Positions 27,182 to 35,874 of a stretch of DNA of 64,000 nucleotides are shown here, one piece after another. The notes under the pieces were generated by a model. The model saw nothing but the letters and a program-made list of their open reading frames with translations. It made no database searches and was not told the DNA's origin. Source of the DNA: Nostoc sp. MS1 (GTDB taxonomy: Bacteria > Cyanobacteriota > Cyanobacteriia > Cyanobacteriales > Nostocaceae); contig NZ_AP023442.1 in assembly GCF_019976755.1 (NCBI RefSeq), positions 124,001-188,000 on the forward strand. Reading direction: 5' to 3'. A program made the position numbers and the translations under genes. Each line of letters opens with the position of its first letter. Position 1 is the stretch's first letter.

Positions 27182-27199
27182 ACTGACTATTCAGTCAGT
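27182..27199. promoter_or_regulatory. Palindromic operator, likely TetR site
   Basis: ACTGACT-ATTC-AGTCAGT is a perfect 7-base dyad with a 4-base spacer between the divergent monooxygenase and TetR genes. Size and place fit autoregulation by the TetR protein and control of the monooxygenase. A related sequence, AGACTTGTCAGT, lies at 27131-27142. Confidence 0.75.
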
Positions 27200-27239
27200 A
27201 AGAGGTATACTAATTGATAAGTTTTGTGATGTAATTGCA

Positions 27240-27890
27240 GTGACGTATAACAAGGGTGACAAGATAAACAACTCTAAAAAGCCAGTCAGAGATGCTGAGG
27301 TAACTAAAGCTGTAATTTTAAAAGCAGCGCAAGAGGAATTTGCTCAATTAGGTTTAACCGCAGCCCGAACCGAAGCGATCGCCGCTAAGACAGGGGTTGC
27401 AAAATCGATGATTTATTACTACTTCAAAGATAAAGAAGGTTTGTATCGAGCGGTCTTGGAGCAAACGCACGCCGAGCTTTTGCAGACTCTTGAGAATTTG
27501 GAGACACAAAACTTACCAGCCGAACAGGCATTAGAAAAATTTCTCACAGCATTACTAGATTGTGTATCAAATAACCCAAAACTTCCCGCTATCATGTTTC
27601 ATGAGTCCGTGCAAAACCAGGGGAAGTATTATCAACACAGTAGTTCGGTAAGCATTGATACTATCTTAATTTCAATTTTGCAACGAGGCGTGGAAGAGGG
27701 CAGTTTTCGTCCACTTGATCCGTTTGGGTCGGCAATTAATATCATGGGAACTTGCTTGTTTTATTTTATTGGAGCAGGAAACATCAAGCACTTTCCCCAA
27801 GGTAAACGGCTTTTGAGCAAGGCAATGCTGAAAAGCCACGCACAGGAAGCGATCTCTCTTATACTAGCTGGGGTGAGAAAATCTTCTTAG
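27240..27890 (+). CDS. TetR/AcrR-family transcriptional regulator
   Basis: I start at GTG 27240 (216 aa) because the longer frame from 27135 would read through the operator palindrome and gives an atypical N-terminus. The helix-turn-helix is AAQEEFAQLGLTAARTEAIA, AKTGVAKSMIYYYFKDKEGL. The C-terminal ligand domain is of normal length. It should repress itself and the divergent FAD monooxygenase until an inducer binds. Confidence 0.88.
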   Translation: MTYNKGDKINNSKKPVRDAEVTKAVILKAAQEEFAQLGLTAARTEAIAAKTGVAKSMIYYYFKDKEGLYRAVLEQTHAELLQTLENLETQNLPAEQALEKFLTALLDCVSNNPKLPAIMFHESVQNQGKYYQHSSSVSIDTILISILQRGVEEGSFRPLDPFGSAINIMGTCLFYFIGAGNIKHFPQGKRLLSKAMLKSHAQEAISLILAGVRKSS

Positions 27891-28151
27891 CACTCATTTG
27901 AAAGCTGATTTTCTTTAACCTGACTCCACATCCCAACACCAGCAGCGATCATCTTCTATCCCCAATGGATGAACGTTATAAATGGGGTGGGGGCCATGAG
28001 AATATAGGAGGCAGCGATTACAATCTGGAATCTTCAGCATATTATTAGTTATATACCAAGCTTTTGTATTTAAGAATAGCTCTATTGATCCCAGTAAAAT
28101 TTATACAGTTTCCGGCTCAGAAATGCCTTTTGCTAGAGAGAACAATCAATC

Positions 28152-28496
28152 ATGTCTGGAGCAGAAACAACTAAAAAACTGCCATATCATGTTTTTGATG
28201 GTGGCATATCTGTTTGCAAAGAAAGCCACGACGAGGAAGGAGATTGGTATCCACCGTTTATCTTGCCCTATTTCTGGAAAGATAACGCACTTTGGGTAAG
28301 CCGCTCCTTACCAGAATTGGGTTATGAAAAAGCAATTCCGATTAATTCAAATACGAGATTTCCTAAGCATACTGATTTTTTCATAGTTTTAGGAGTAGTA
28401 TTGTGTGGTTATGCCAAGGTAGACGGTTATATGCCAGTATTTCTCGAACAACTCCAAGGAGATGAGGCGATACTTTGGCGGTTATGGGATAACTAA
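28152..28496 (+). CDS. Hypothetical protein (114 aa)
   Basis: Soluble, aromatic-rich protein: LPYHVFDGGISVCKESHDEE, GDWYPPFILPYFWKDNALWV, DEAILWRLWDN. No family or motif recognised. It is followed 24 bases later by the GNAT gene on the same strand, then by the gene broken by IS copy 2, so the three may form an operon. Confidence 0.5.
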   Translation: MSGAETTKKLPYHVFDGGISVCKESHDEEGDWYPPFILPYFWKDNALWVSRSLPELGYEKAIPINSNTRFPKHTDFFIVLGVVLCGYAKVDGYMPVFLEQLQGDEAILWRLWDN

Positions 28497-28519
28497 TCTT
28501 TGGATAAAGTAGAAAAATT

Positions 28520-29089
28520 GTGGATGATTTTCCAACTTTAAGAACACAACGACTGTTATTGCGCCAAGAAATACCAGATGATGCTGGTGCAGTCTTAGCA
28601 GTGTTTGGCGATCCAAAAGTCACTCAATTTCATGACCTGGATACATTTAGTTCGATTGAGGAGGCAATTGCCCTGATTGAGCGTCGGACAAAAAGATTTG
28701 AAATTGGGCAAGGAATACGATGGGGAATTGCACGTCAGCTTGACAACGTTGTAATTGGTTCGTGTGGGTTTACATGGGATAAACAAGCGCAATCTGCTGA
28801 AATAGGTTATGAACTCAACAGTGCTTATTGGCAACAGGGGATCATGACAGAAGCATTGCAGGCGATTCTACAGTTTGGATTTTTAAAATGTAGTTTACAG
28901 TTTGTAACTGCCGAAGTAATGATGAATAATACCGCTTCAAAAAAGCTATTGTGCAAATTAGGTTTTCAAAGCCAGGGTGTATTTGAACAGCGTGGATTTT
29001 GGAAAGGACAACATCATGATTTAGAGCAATTTATACTACTCAGGAGCGCAGAGCGGTATGACTTCAACCACCAGAACAATTACGATTAA
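28520..29089 (+). CDS. GNAT acetyltransferase, RimJ/RimL type
   Basis: 189 residues from GTG 28520. LRTQRLLLRQEIPDDAGAVL at the start, GYELNSAYWQQGIMTEALQA as the acetyl-CoA loop, and MMNNTASKKLLCKLGFQSQG near the end are typical of the RimJ/RimL group that acetylates N-terminal or amino groups of proteins or small molecules. Its last 32 bases overlap the start of the next gene. Confidence 0.88.
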   Translation: MDDFPTLRTQRLLLRQEIPDDAGAVLAVFGDPKVTQFHDLDTFSSIEEAIALIERRTKRFEIGQGIRWGIARQLDNVVIGSCGFTWDKQAQSAEIGYELNSAYWQQGIMTEALQAILQFGFLKCSLQFVTAEVMMNNTASKKLLCKLGFQSQGVFEQRGFWKGQHHDLEQFILLRSAERYDFNHQNNYD

Positions 29090-29322
29090 TGTGCAGGCTG
29101 GCGAGAATAATCAGTATATTTGTGAGTTATTGTCCCCTATTGAGTCAAGCTCAAAGGAAATTCGCTGCTGTGGACAAAGTGAAGAACACGCCATAGCTAT
29201 TGCATTGGAGCAGTTAGCCAGCCAATATCGTCAGATTGTTGAGGAGAAACAAAGTATCGATTGGGAAACAGTAGAGCGTTCTTCTACGGGAGAGCCAATT
29301 CAAAAGCGTTACCATGTAATTC

Positions 29323-31280
29323 GGGAGCAACGCGATTTTGTGAAGTCGGATCAAAATCAAGCGATCGCTAAAAATCATACTTAATTTAATAGTGATTTTA
29401 TTTACAAATAAAATATTGATTTACACGAAAAATCATCTTGATGAGATATCTCAAAAAGATTGCTAGCAAGTCATTTGAGGATTATTTCCAAAAATCTCTG
29501 CAACAAGTCTTTGATACTTAGTATCAATTACGGCAGAAAATAAATTGAAGGCAGAATTAAAGTATAAAATTTATCAACCAGTTTGGGGTTTGATAAAAGA
29601 ATTAAAGATAGAATCACAAAAATTATCCCAACTTTTAGCTATCCATTGACAACGCAGATGTAACATAATTTCTGCATTATTTTGTAACCAAAACTTACTG
29701 TTTCCTTTCATGCGTAAATTAACAACTTGACGAATTAAACTTTCAACTGCACCACTACCGAGAGGTAATTTTCGAGCTGCAACTTCGTTATATTTTAAAA
29801 GCCTCCTTCTATACGCTTTTAAAATATAATTTCGCTCTCTTACCATAATTTTACAGCGCTCTCCTGTTGCCTCGGAAATAAATTCACCCATATTTCTCAT
29901 TAAATCTAGTGCCTGACCTTTCTTTAAAATTTTCCGAGATTTTTTAAACCAGGATTGACGCTCATTATCTGTACTAAAAGCGGCATCAGCAAAATCTTGT
30001 AAATGTGATGCTGCGTGATAAAAGTCTAATAATTGATAAGTTTCAAGTGGGCATTTTAATTTTTTTAGTAAAAGAGGAATGTGTATCCATATCCACTCTG
30101 CACCATCAGCAATCAATAACACCTGCTTGGCTTCACTTATACCCAAATTTACTAAATACATCTCTAAAATTTTGAGGAATTCTTTATAACCTGAATATGT
30201 GCCATCATTCGTAATAGGTATTGTCGATGTCCTAATTTTTTTACCTTCTTCATTTACTACATAAATTGTTAGTAACTTTGGCTCCATCCATTCACCAACA
30301 AAGCCATGACGGTTTGTTTTCTTACTGCGTCTACCTTTTTTATTAAACCTAATTTTAGTTCTTCCACCATCTACAGCGATTACAACTCGTTGGCCTTTGA
30401 GAACATTACTATTAGATAAGTGGTTCATCTCCAGATTTAATATTTTTGATTGGCGTAGATTAATACCAATTTCACCAAAAAGGTAAGTCAGGCGTTCGAT
30501 TCGTTTTAAACTAACATTTATTCCCCAATCCGTTAGCGTCGAACGTGCTGCATCGAAAGAACTAGCGATCGCACCATATTTTGCGATTATTGACCAGACT
30601 AGAGGGGTAATACCTTCAGACATCCCTAGCCACTTTAAAAACGGACAAAATCCTTGATTTGAAGTTTTTATTTTTGGCTCATTGAGCAGAGGATTATCAG
30701 ATTCTTTACTTGTGGGATTCCGTTCAAGTACATAAGGTAAAGTTAAAGTTACTTCGACGTTTCCAATTGTTACTATTTTTCGCTTTTTAGAACCATGTTT
30801 TTGTGTATTTAAATTTCTCCATCCCTGTGTTTGACTAACAGAATAGTTTAGGATTTTTGGGGATACGGAAAGATTATATAATAAAACAGCTATACATTGA
30901 CCTGCTAAAATCATTGCCTGTTCTCTAATTTCTTTTTCTCGTTCTCTCAGCTTTTTTCCATCCCACTCTGTGATATTTGTAAATTCTAAAAGTTTTGTGA
31001 CCTGTAAGTGAAAACTTTTAACTGACTTGTTTAAATCAAGAGTTGCACTTATATTTTTTGCCATAAAAGGTAGACGTTAAAACTCTGGAAAGATTACTTA
31101 ACCGGAATCCTACCTTGTTTTTGACCTTTATAAATTTTTGCACACATCACCAGACTTGAAATTGGTTGATAGCTTACGTATTAATACGGCTTCTAATATA
31201 AGAAATATTTTTTAGTACTGAAGAAAGTTGTTAGCGATCGCTGGTTTTTGATCCCACCTCACCAAATCGCGTTGCTCCCT
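29323..31280 (-). mobile_element. ISKra4-family insertion sequence, copy 2 (inverted)
   Basis: Same ends (GGGAGCAACGCG...) and internal DNA as copy 1 but in reverse orientation. The target duplication is TGTAATTC at 29315-29322 and 31280-31287. Intact duplications around both copies mean the 9.5-kb segment between them has not been inverted by recombination since insertion. Confidence 0.9.
29574..31064 (-). CDS. ISKra4-family transposase
   Basis: 496 residues, identical throughout to the product of copy 1 at 18067, with the same DDE residues (AVDGG, IADGA, GAVES). An intact and presumably functional enzyme that could act on all three copies in this window. Confidence 0.92.
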   Translation of the reverse strand: MAKNISATLDLNKSVKSFHLQVTKLLEFTNITEWDGKKLREREKEIREQAMILAGQCIAVLLYNLSVSPKILNYSVSQTQGWRNLNTQKHGSKKRKIVTIGNVEVTLTLPYVLERNPTSKESDNPLLNEPKIKTSNQGFCPFLKWLGMSEGITPLVWSIIAKYGAIASSFDAARSTLTDWGINVSLKRIERLTYLFGEIGINLRQSKILNLEMNHLSNSNVLKGQRVVIAVDGGRTKIRFNKKGRRSKKTNRHGFVGEWMEPKLLTIYVVNEEGKKIRTSTIPITNDGTYSGYKEFLKILEMYLVNLGISEAKQVLLIADGAEWIWIHIPLLLKKLKCPLETYQLLDFYHAASHLQDFADAAFSTDNERQSWFKKSRKILKKGQALDLMRNMGEFISEATGERCKIMVRERNYILKAYRRRLLKYNEVAARKLPLGSGAVESLIRQVVNLRMKGNSKFWLQNNAEIMLHLRCQWIAKSWDNFCDSIFNSFIKPQTG

Positions 31281-31468
31281 GTAATTCTGCATTATGAACG
31301 CATTAGAAAAGCCGAATCTAAATTTGACGCTTTGCAAGACACACTGCTAGGAAATGCAGTGGTTGAAAACGCCAAGGTTAACTTAATTGAGATTGATAAC
31401 GATCTGCCAATCCAGCCAATAACTTAATAACCTAATCATTTTCTAGTTTGCTCAGAAAACCAGCTGCT

Positions 31469-32071
31469 TTACTTAAACGGTTGCCCCCATAACTCCCAGT
31501 TTTCTTTGTTGAACGGGGAGCGCCACTTCAAAATCAGACTCAACTCCAACTGCTGCCGCGCTCGACGCTCAACAGGCGCATCCCACCAAAAACCAATGTT
31601 AACGCCTGTCTCCATTTGGTAGCGATAATGTAGGTCTTGGTAACTGCTAATGTAATGCTTGCAATCATGAGTTCCACGCCAACGTTTATTGCTTCGTTTG
31701 GTTTCCCCGACATAAAGCAACAGGGAAGCAGCAGAATCAATGACAAAGTACAAAGCGGCTTGTCCGAAATCATCAGGCATCCGGTAAAATGCCATTGGTT
31801 GTAAATGCAACGTGAACGGATCTATCGCTTCTGGGTCACAGTGTGTTGGTGTCAGGTCAAACAGTGTAGCCTGCGGAGGTGATTGGTTTGCCCTCACCCG
31901 TTGCTGATGAGTCAGTATGCGCGATTTCCACCTTTGTAAAGCATCAGCACTCATCAGCAGTGTGTCTGCTTTACTGCTGTAGTTGGGCTTAATTGCAGTG
32001 TTGGCGAAGAGATTGAGTTGCTGGGGTTCCAATGGCGTTGGCTGAATGCGACCAGAGCTATAATAAAGCAT
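31469..32071 (-). CDS. GIY-YIG-type nuclease-domain protein
   Basis: ATG 32071 (200 aa) chosen; a longer GTG frame to 32146 overlaps another small gene. The C-terminal half has a GIY-YIG-like core: ALYFVIDSAASLLLYVGETK, then RWRGTHDCKHYI, and a late Glu/Asn-containing region (SLILKWRSPFNKENWELWG) that would hold the metal-binding Glu. The N-terminus (QQLNLFANTAIKPN) is unassigned. Found as stand-alone proteins in cyanobacteria. Activity not proven. Confidence 0.72.
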   Translation of the reverse strand: MLYYSSGRIQPTPLEPQQLNLFANTAIKPNYSSKADTLLMSADALQRWKSRILTHQQRVRANQSPPQATLFDLTPTHCDPEAIDPFTLHLQPMAFYRMPDDFGQAALYFVIDSAASLLLYVGETKRSNKRWRGTHDCKHYISSYQDLHYRYQMETGVNIGFWWDAPVERRARQQLELSLILKWRSPFNKENWELWGQPFK

Positions 32072-32084
32072 CACGGTTGGAAAA

Positions 32085-32252
32085 ATGCAACAGAAACAGT
32101 GCAAAAATCTATTGTCCGCGCTCACAAAGAATATGTCATTCCGCACTCCTCAAACAGTACCAGAACCAGCAAATACAGCAGCGTTAATTGGTTTAGTTTT
32201 TACTGGAGCGGCTTTATTGCTGCAACATCGTCGTCGGTTTAATAATCATTAA
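32085..32252 (+). CDS. Orphan PEP-CTERM sorting-signal peptide (55 aa)
   Basis: ATG 32085 to TAA 32252. After about 22 polar residues the peptide reads TVPEPANTAALIGLVFTGAA followed by LLLQHRRRF, a textbook PEP-CTERM signal: VPEP, one membrane helix, basic tail. There is no N-terminal signal peptide or mature domain, so it is either the 3' remnant of a larger gene or a free-standing mini-protein. Confidence 0.6.
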   Translation: MQQKQCKNLLSALTKNMSFRTPQTVPEPANTAALIGLVFTGAALLLQHRRRFNNH

Positions 32253-32293
32253 TGTAATTTTGATATATATGTGCTGTAACCGAACAAGCACAG

Positions 32294-32710
32294 TTAGTTA
32301 TATTTATACATAAATTCAAATTTATCTGTAGCAGATGTAAAGCCCCAACGTTCATAAAAAGGTATCATTTCTGGCAAACAATAAAGAGTTAACTGTTCAA
32401 CAGTAATTAGTTGGGGATGATGAATAATTGCATTAAGTAATTTAGCACCAAGACCTTGATCTCTATGGGTAGATTTAATAATTACATCATAAATAGTTGC
32501 TCTATAAACAAAGTCAGTCAAGACGCGAGTAAAACCAATCAAGTGTTCATCTTTATCTATCAAAGCAATAACGATGTTAGAAGAATTAATCATTTTGACA
32601 ACATCTGGATATGTTCGCCCTTTACTCCAAAATTCATGTTGGTATAACTCCACTAACTCTAGAATTTGATTTTTAGTTAATTGATGCACTATGGTGTAAT
32701 TCATCTGCAA
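32294..32710 (-). CDS. GNAT acetyltransferase (138 aa)
   Basis: Compact GNAT fold: LIGFTRVLTDFVYRATIYDV (strands 3-4), STHRDQGLGAKLLNAIIHHP (acetyl-CoA loop Q/RxxGxG/A), LYCLPEMIPFYERWGF at the end. Single-domain enzyme with unknown acceptor. The start codon abuts the 115-bp tandem repeat, whose first unit begins within the first codons, so upstream control sequences have been duplicated. Confidence 0.85.
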   Translation of the reverse strand: MQMNYTIVHQLTKNQILELVELYQHEFWSKGRTYPDVVKMINSSNIVIALIDKDEHLIGFTRVLTDFVYRATIYDVIIKSTHRDQGLGAKLLNAIIHHPQLITVEQLTLYCLPEMIPFYERWGFTSATDKFEFMYKYN

Positions 32711-32935
32711 TAAAGACTAAAGATACTTTCTTGTTAATGTTACAAAACAACTATAGAAAACATTAATCCTTTAAGATTTTGGCAAATTGGCATCCAATAT
32801 CTTGCTATTGCAGTTTCAATTGCAATAAAGACTAAAGATACTTTCTTGTTAATGTTACAAAACAACTATAGAAAACATTAATCCTTTAAGATTTTGGCAA
32901 ATTGGCATCCAATATCTTGCTATTGCAGTTTCAAT
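32706..32935. repeat. Perfect 115-bp tandem duplication
   Basis: Bases 32706-32820 are repeated exactly at 32821-32935. The unit starts in the first codons of the minus-strand GNAT gene and covers its upstream region, so the promoter side of that gene is doubled. Exact identity implies a very recent event or an assembly artefact. Confidence 0.95.
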
Positions 32936-33116
32936 AGGGATATCAAAACACCGGGAAGACCAAGAAGTTGTACGAGACGGACGGCGGTACTTTTTGCGAG
33001 ATCCCCGTGGATGCCAGTTGCATGAGTGTTGTTGTCACTACGTAATTAGCACTTGTTCGAGTAGGAGCAACTGGCTCCAAATGCAACCAAAACGAATAAC
33101 TTTGTCGAAAACGATG
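32936..33116. other. Short region with an open frame lacking a start
   Basis: On the + strand an open frame covers the second repeat unit and runs to 33125 (HREDQEVVRDGRRYFLRDPR and onward) but has no start codon or recognisable family. Probably debris of an older gene. Confidence 0.3.
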
Positions 33117-33326
33117 TTAATTGTCTAATAAACTCATCAGCGACTGAAATTCTGGGTCTGGCGCATCTGACAATTGAGCGCGTAGCTCAACAAGTTGTTC
33201 TGTTAATGCTTGAGCCACGTAACTCATTCCAGATTCTTGAGCAATCTTAAGTTGGGTTTCCTTAATACGAATTTTCTTGAGTAGTTCGTCTACAGCATTA
33301 ATTGAGTCACACTCAGGAAATATCAT
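33117..33326 (-). CDS. Small helical hypothetical protein (69 aa)
   Basis: MIFPECDSINAVDELLKKIR followed by two amphipathic helices (ETQLKIAQESGMSYVAQALT, EQLVELRAQLSDA), consistent with a short coiled coil or helical hairpin. No DNA-binding motif is clear. Plausible small regulatory or structural protein; family unknown. Confidence 0.5.
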   Translation of the reverse strand: MIFPECDSINAVDELLKKIRIKETQLKIAQESGMSYVAQALTEQLVELRAQLSDAPDPEFQSLMSLLDN

Positions 33327-33509
33327 AGACTTTAGACCTCTTAAAGCTTAGGGAACTAATGTAAGTTGCTGTTTGAGTAAATTTTTAGCAATGATTATAT
33401 ATGCAACGAACCGATAAATTTAATTCTCCTGATTAAGTTTGGTAAACTAAGGACTGACAAGTCTATAGCGTTTACCTTGGTCAAGAAAGTTTCTTAATCA
33501 ATTGAGGAG

Positions 33510-33974
33510 ATGAATCAATTGCAAATCCGCGAAGATGACCTCACAGGTGAAAAGATTGCTGACCTTCTGCGGGAATATCTAGAACATATGTATGAGATCA
33601 CACCGCCACAGAGCGTCTATGCTCTTGATTTAGAAGCATTGCGTTCATCTGATATTACTTTCTTTTCGGCTTGGGAAGCAGAAGAATTACTTGGCTGTGG
33701 GGCATTGAAGCAATTAGATTGGAGAACTGGTGAAATTAAATCAATGCGTACTGCCAAAGCTCACCGTCGTAGAGGTATTGCCTCAAAGATTCTAGAACAC
33801 ATTATCAAAGAATCACAAAGGCGTGGTTACGAATACTTGAATTTGCAAACAGGGTTTTTGCCTGCGTTCGCCCCAGCACAAGCCTTATACACCAAGTATG
33901 GTTTTCAGTACCGAGGGTCATTTGGGGATTACAATAATGACCCAAACAGCGTATTTATGACAAAAAAGCTCTAG
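33510..33974 (+). CDS. GNAT acetyltransferase (154 aa)
   Basis: GNAT pattern: LGCGALKQLDWRTGEIKSMR, then TAKAHRRRGIASKILEHIIK (R-x-x-G-I/A acetyl-CoA loop), and YLNLQTGFLPAFAPAQALYT..YGF. This is the YedL/PhnO-like small GNAT type, acceptor unknown. GAGGAG ten bases upstream is a good ribosome binding site. The promoter side holds a 12-mer also found near the TetR operator at 27131. Confidence 0.88.
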   Translation: MNQLQIREDDLTGEKIADLLREYLEHMYEITPPQSVYALDLEALRSSDITFFSAWEAEELLGCGALKQLDWRTGEIKSMRTAKAHRRRGIASKILEHIIKESQRRGYEYLNLQTGFLPAFAPAQALYTKYGFQYRGSFGDYNNDPNSVFMTKKL

Positions 33975-34211
33975 TATTGGCTATTCCAAAGAGCTTTTGG
34001 TATAGTCTTAAGTAAAATCTTCATAAAAGTATCATCAGGAGAGATTGCTACTGCTTGTTCTGACTCTAGGCACATGTTTTTGCTTAAGGATGATCGGAAC
34101 ATAGCTACAAGCAAACCTTAACTCCTAATATAAGTATTAATGAACACAACAAATTTAGACGAATCCGGTTTTGGGATGAGTAATGAAGATTGGGTTAACT
34201 TAGCTGAATCA

Positions 34212-35766
34212 AAAAGAAGCCTCTCGCTCACTGCGCGCTTCAGGAGCGATGAGATGAATTTTTGGGCAATGACTAATTGACCCACAAGCGATTTAATTCG
34301 TAGGATTTATAGGGCAGGGGTCGAGGAAGCATTGCCATTTTAACGTAAGAGCAAATCTACGAAATCTTCTATTACCTGAGTCATGGTTTTATTGTTTTGA
34401 GCAGAGTAGAACTGCAGGTTGTTCAGTCTAAGCTCTGACTAATACTCTGAATTTTAATCCTTTTTTTCAGGACTGCCTAGAGAATGTCTTTACATTTTTG
34501 TTATTATATTTGTAGGTCGAAAAACCAAGAATAGTTATGCGAATTTCATACCAATACAAAATCAAACCTACTGCATTGCAAGCAGAAAAAATTGACAAGA
34601 TGCTGGAAATGCTACGCTGTCAGTACAATTATCTCCTTGCTCAAAGATTTGAATGGTATGAAATGAATCGCTGTCCAATTGATAGATGTCCGTTAATCTG
34701 TCACCTACCAGAATTAAAAGAGCAACCCAACTACTACAACCAGAAAGCATCTCTTACTCAACTCAAAATAAGTAGACCTTGGTACAAAGAGATTTACTCA
34801 CAGGTGCTACAGGAAGTTCCAAAAAAAGTTGAATTGGCTTTTGATAGATGGTTAAAAGGTGATGTTAATAGGAAAAAGTCTGGTAAACCTAGATTCAAGG
34901 GAAAAGGGCAATATAAAACTTTTACTTACGCCCAATTCAAACACCATCACTTCGTTAACAACAAAATCACGTTGTCAAAAATTGGGGAAGTTAAGGTAAT
35001 TGTTCATCGTCCAATACCTGATGGATTTGATATTAAAACCGTATCTGTTACCAAGAAATCTGATGGTTATTATGTTACCCTGAGCCTTGACGACAAAACA
35101 GTTACAACTGTTAAGCCTGATTTCAATCCTGCAAACATTGTTGGTATTGATGTTGGCTTAATTGATTTCTATGTTGCCTCAGACGGTAATAGAATTGCTG
35201 CACCAAAACATCTACGGAAAGCTGAACGTAAATTAAAATCGGCACAGCGTAAAGTATCCAGACGTAAAAAAGGTTCTAATCGCTGTAAAAAAGCTATTCA
35301 AAAACTAGGTAAACAGCACAAAAAAGTTGCTGATAGTCGCAAAGATTTTCATTTTAAAACAGCAAAACTATTACTTGATAAGTACGATATCGTAGCTGTA
35401 GAAAAGTTGAATGTCAAGGGATTAGTTAAAACAAGATTGGCTAAAAGCATTCATGATGCTGGGTGGAGTCAATTTGTAACTATACTTTCAAACAAAGCCG
35501 AAAACGCTGGTTTGAGAGTAATAGTTGTAAATCCAAACGGTACTAGCCAAGAATGTTCTAGCTGTGGTCACAAAGTCAAAAAGCTGTTATCTCAAAGAAT
35601 GCACAATTGTCCTAATTGTTATACAAGTTTGTGCAGGGATTTAAATGCCGCTATCAACATAAAGAACCGTGGGACGCACGGTCTTAAAGCTCAATTAATG
35701 TCTTCGCGCGAAGAGTCATTGAGAAGCCCACACTCACCCTGAAAGGGGAGTATGTGGAGTACGTCA
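34212..35766 (+). mobile_element. IS200/IS605-type element with tnpB only
   Basis: Left end just after host TCA carries an imperfect hairpin (CTCTCGCTC at 34221 with GAGCGATGAG ending 34253); right end carries CCACACTC...GAGTATGTGG hairpin (35728-35757) and finishes near ACGTCA 35766. No inverted repeats or target duplication, as expected for this class. No tnpA transposase gene is present, so movement would need one in trans. Confidence 0.72.
34537..35742 (+). CDS. tnpB: TnpB RNA-guided nuclease
   Basis: 401 residues. RuvC-like active site complete: D205 in GIDVGLIDF, E289 in VAVEKLNVKG, D368 in CRDLNAAINI. Zinc ribbon C340, C343, C358, C361. N-terminal wedge region starts MRISYQYKIKPTALQ. 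TnpB cuts DNA at sites matching a guide carried by its omega-RNA next to a short target motif, promoting retention of the element. All key residues are intact, so it may be active though no tnpA is present. Confidence 0.93.
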   Translation: MRISYQYKIKPTALQAEKIDKMLEMLRCQYNYLLAQRFEWYEMNRCPIDRCPLICHLPELKEQPNYYNQKASLTQLKISRPWYKEIYSQVLQEVPKKVELAFDRWLKGDVNRKKSGKPRFKGKGQYKTFTYAQFKHHHFVNNKITLSKIGEVKVIVHRPIPDGFDIKTVSVTKKSDGYYVTLSLDDKTVTTVKPDFNPANIVGIDVGLIDFYVASDGNRIAAPKHLRKAERKLKSAQRKVSRRKKGSNRCKKAIQKLGKQHKKVADSRKDFHFKTAKLLLDKYDIVAVEKLNVKGLVKTRLAKSIHDAGWSQFVTILSNKAENAGLRVIVVNPNGTSQECSSCGHKVKKLLSQRMHNCPNCYTSLCRDLNAAINIKNRGTHGLKAQLMSSREESLRSPHSP

Positions 35767-35785
35767 CGAAAATCTGATGCTTGGG
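35640..35785 (+). ncRNA. Candidate omega-RNA (reRNA) of the TnpB element
   Basis: In this class the guide RNA overlaps the 3' end of tnpB and the right end. Here three hairpins occur in order: CCGTGGGACGCACGG near 35668, AATGTCTTCGCGCGAAGAGT near 35697, and the right-end CCACACTC/GAGTATGTGG stem. The guide would then be host sequence from 35767 (CGAAAATCTGATGC...). Exact ends are estimates. Confidence 0.55.
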
Positions 35786-35874
35786 AGGGAAAACCCAAAG
35801 CACCACCAGAGCATGATACTGAAGCTGCGAGTATGTATGAACTCGGTTACAGTGAAGGGGAGATTAAAACTAGT

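Larger units (their letters stand above)
29058..31427 (+). pseudogene. Hypothetical protein gene interrupted by ISKra4 copy 2
   Basis: From ATG 29058 the frame encodes ITINVQAGENNQYICELLSP...QKRYHVI, then hits the element at 29323. Removing the element with one TGTAATTC leaves ...RYHVI-LHYERIRKAESKFD..., continuing to TAA at 31427, giving a protein of about 134 residues. The C-terminal half looks helical. Family unknown; it overlaps the GNAT gene and so was probably translated with it. Confidence 0.85.
34140..35874 (+). pseudogene. Plasmid-type hypothetical gene split by a TnpB element and cut by a second IS
   Basis: ATG 34140 starts MNTTNLDESGFGMSNEDWVN, LAES; the frame is then broken at 34212. 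After the TnpB element, at 35767, the same frame resumes as RKSDAWEGKPKAPPEHDTEA, ASMYELGYSEGEIKTS, ending at 35874 where the next IS begins. Joining TCA (34209-34211) to CGA (35767) restores one continuous frame of about 60 residues whose 3' end is lost. Family unknown. The join is inferred from frame and protein-like composition. Confidence 0.6.

Noticed and set aside
27135..27239. Longer N-terminus for the TetR regulator
   Set aside because: The added codons read through the operator dyad and place the helix-turn-helix unusually far from the start.
19810..29322. Composite transposon formed by the two ISKra4 copies
   Set aside because: Each copy has its own different 8-bp duplication, so they inserted independently; no shared outer duplication.
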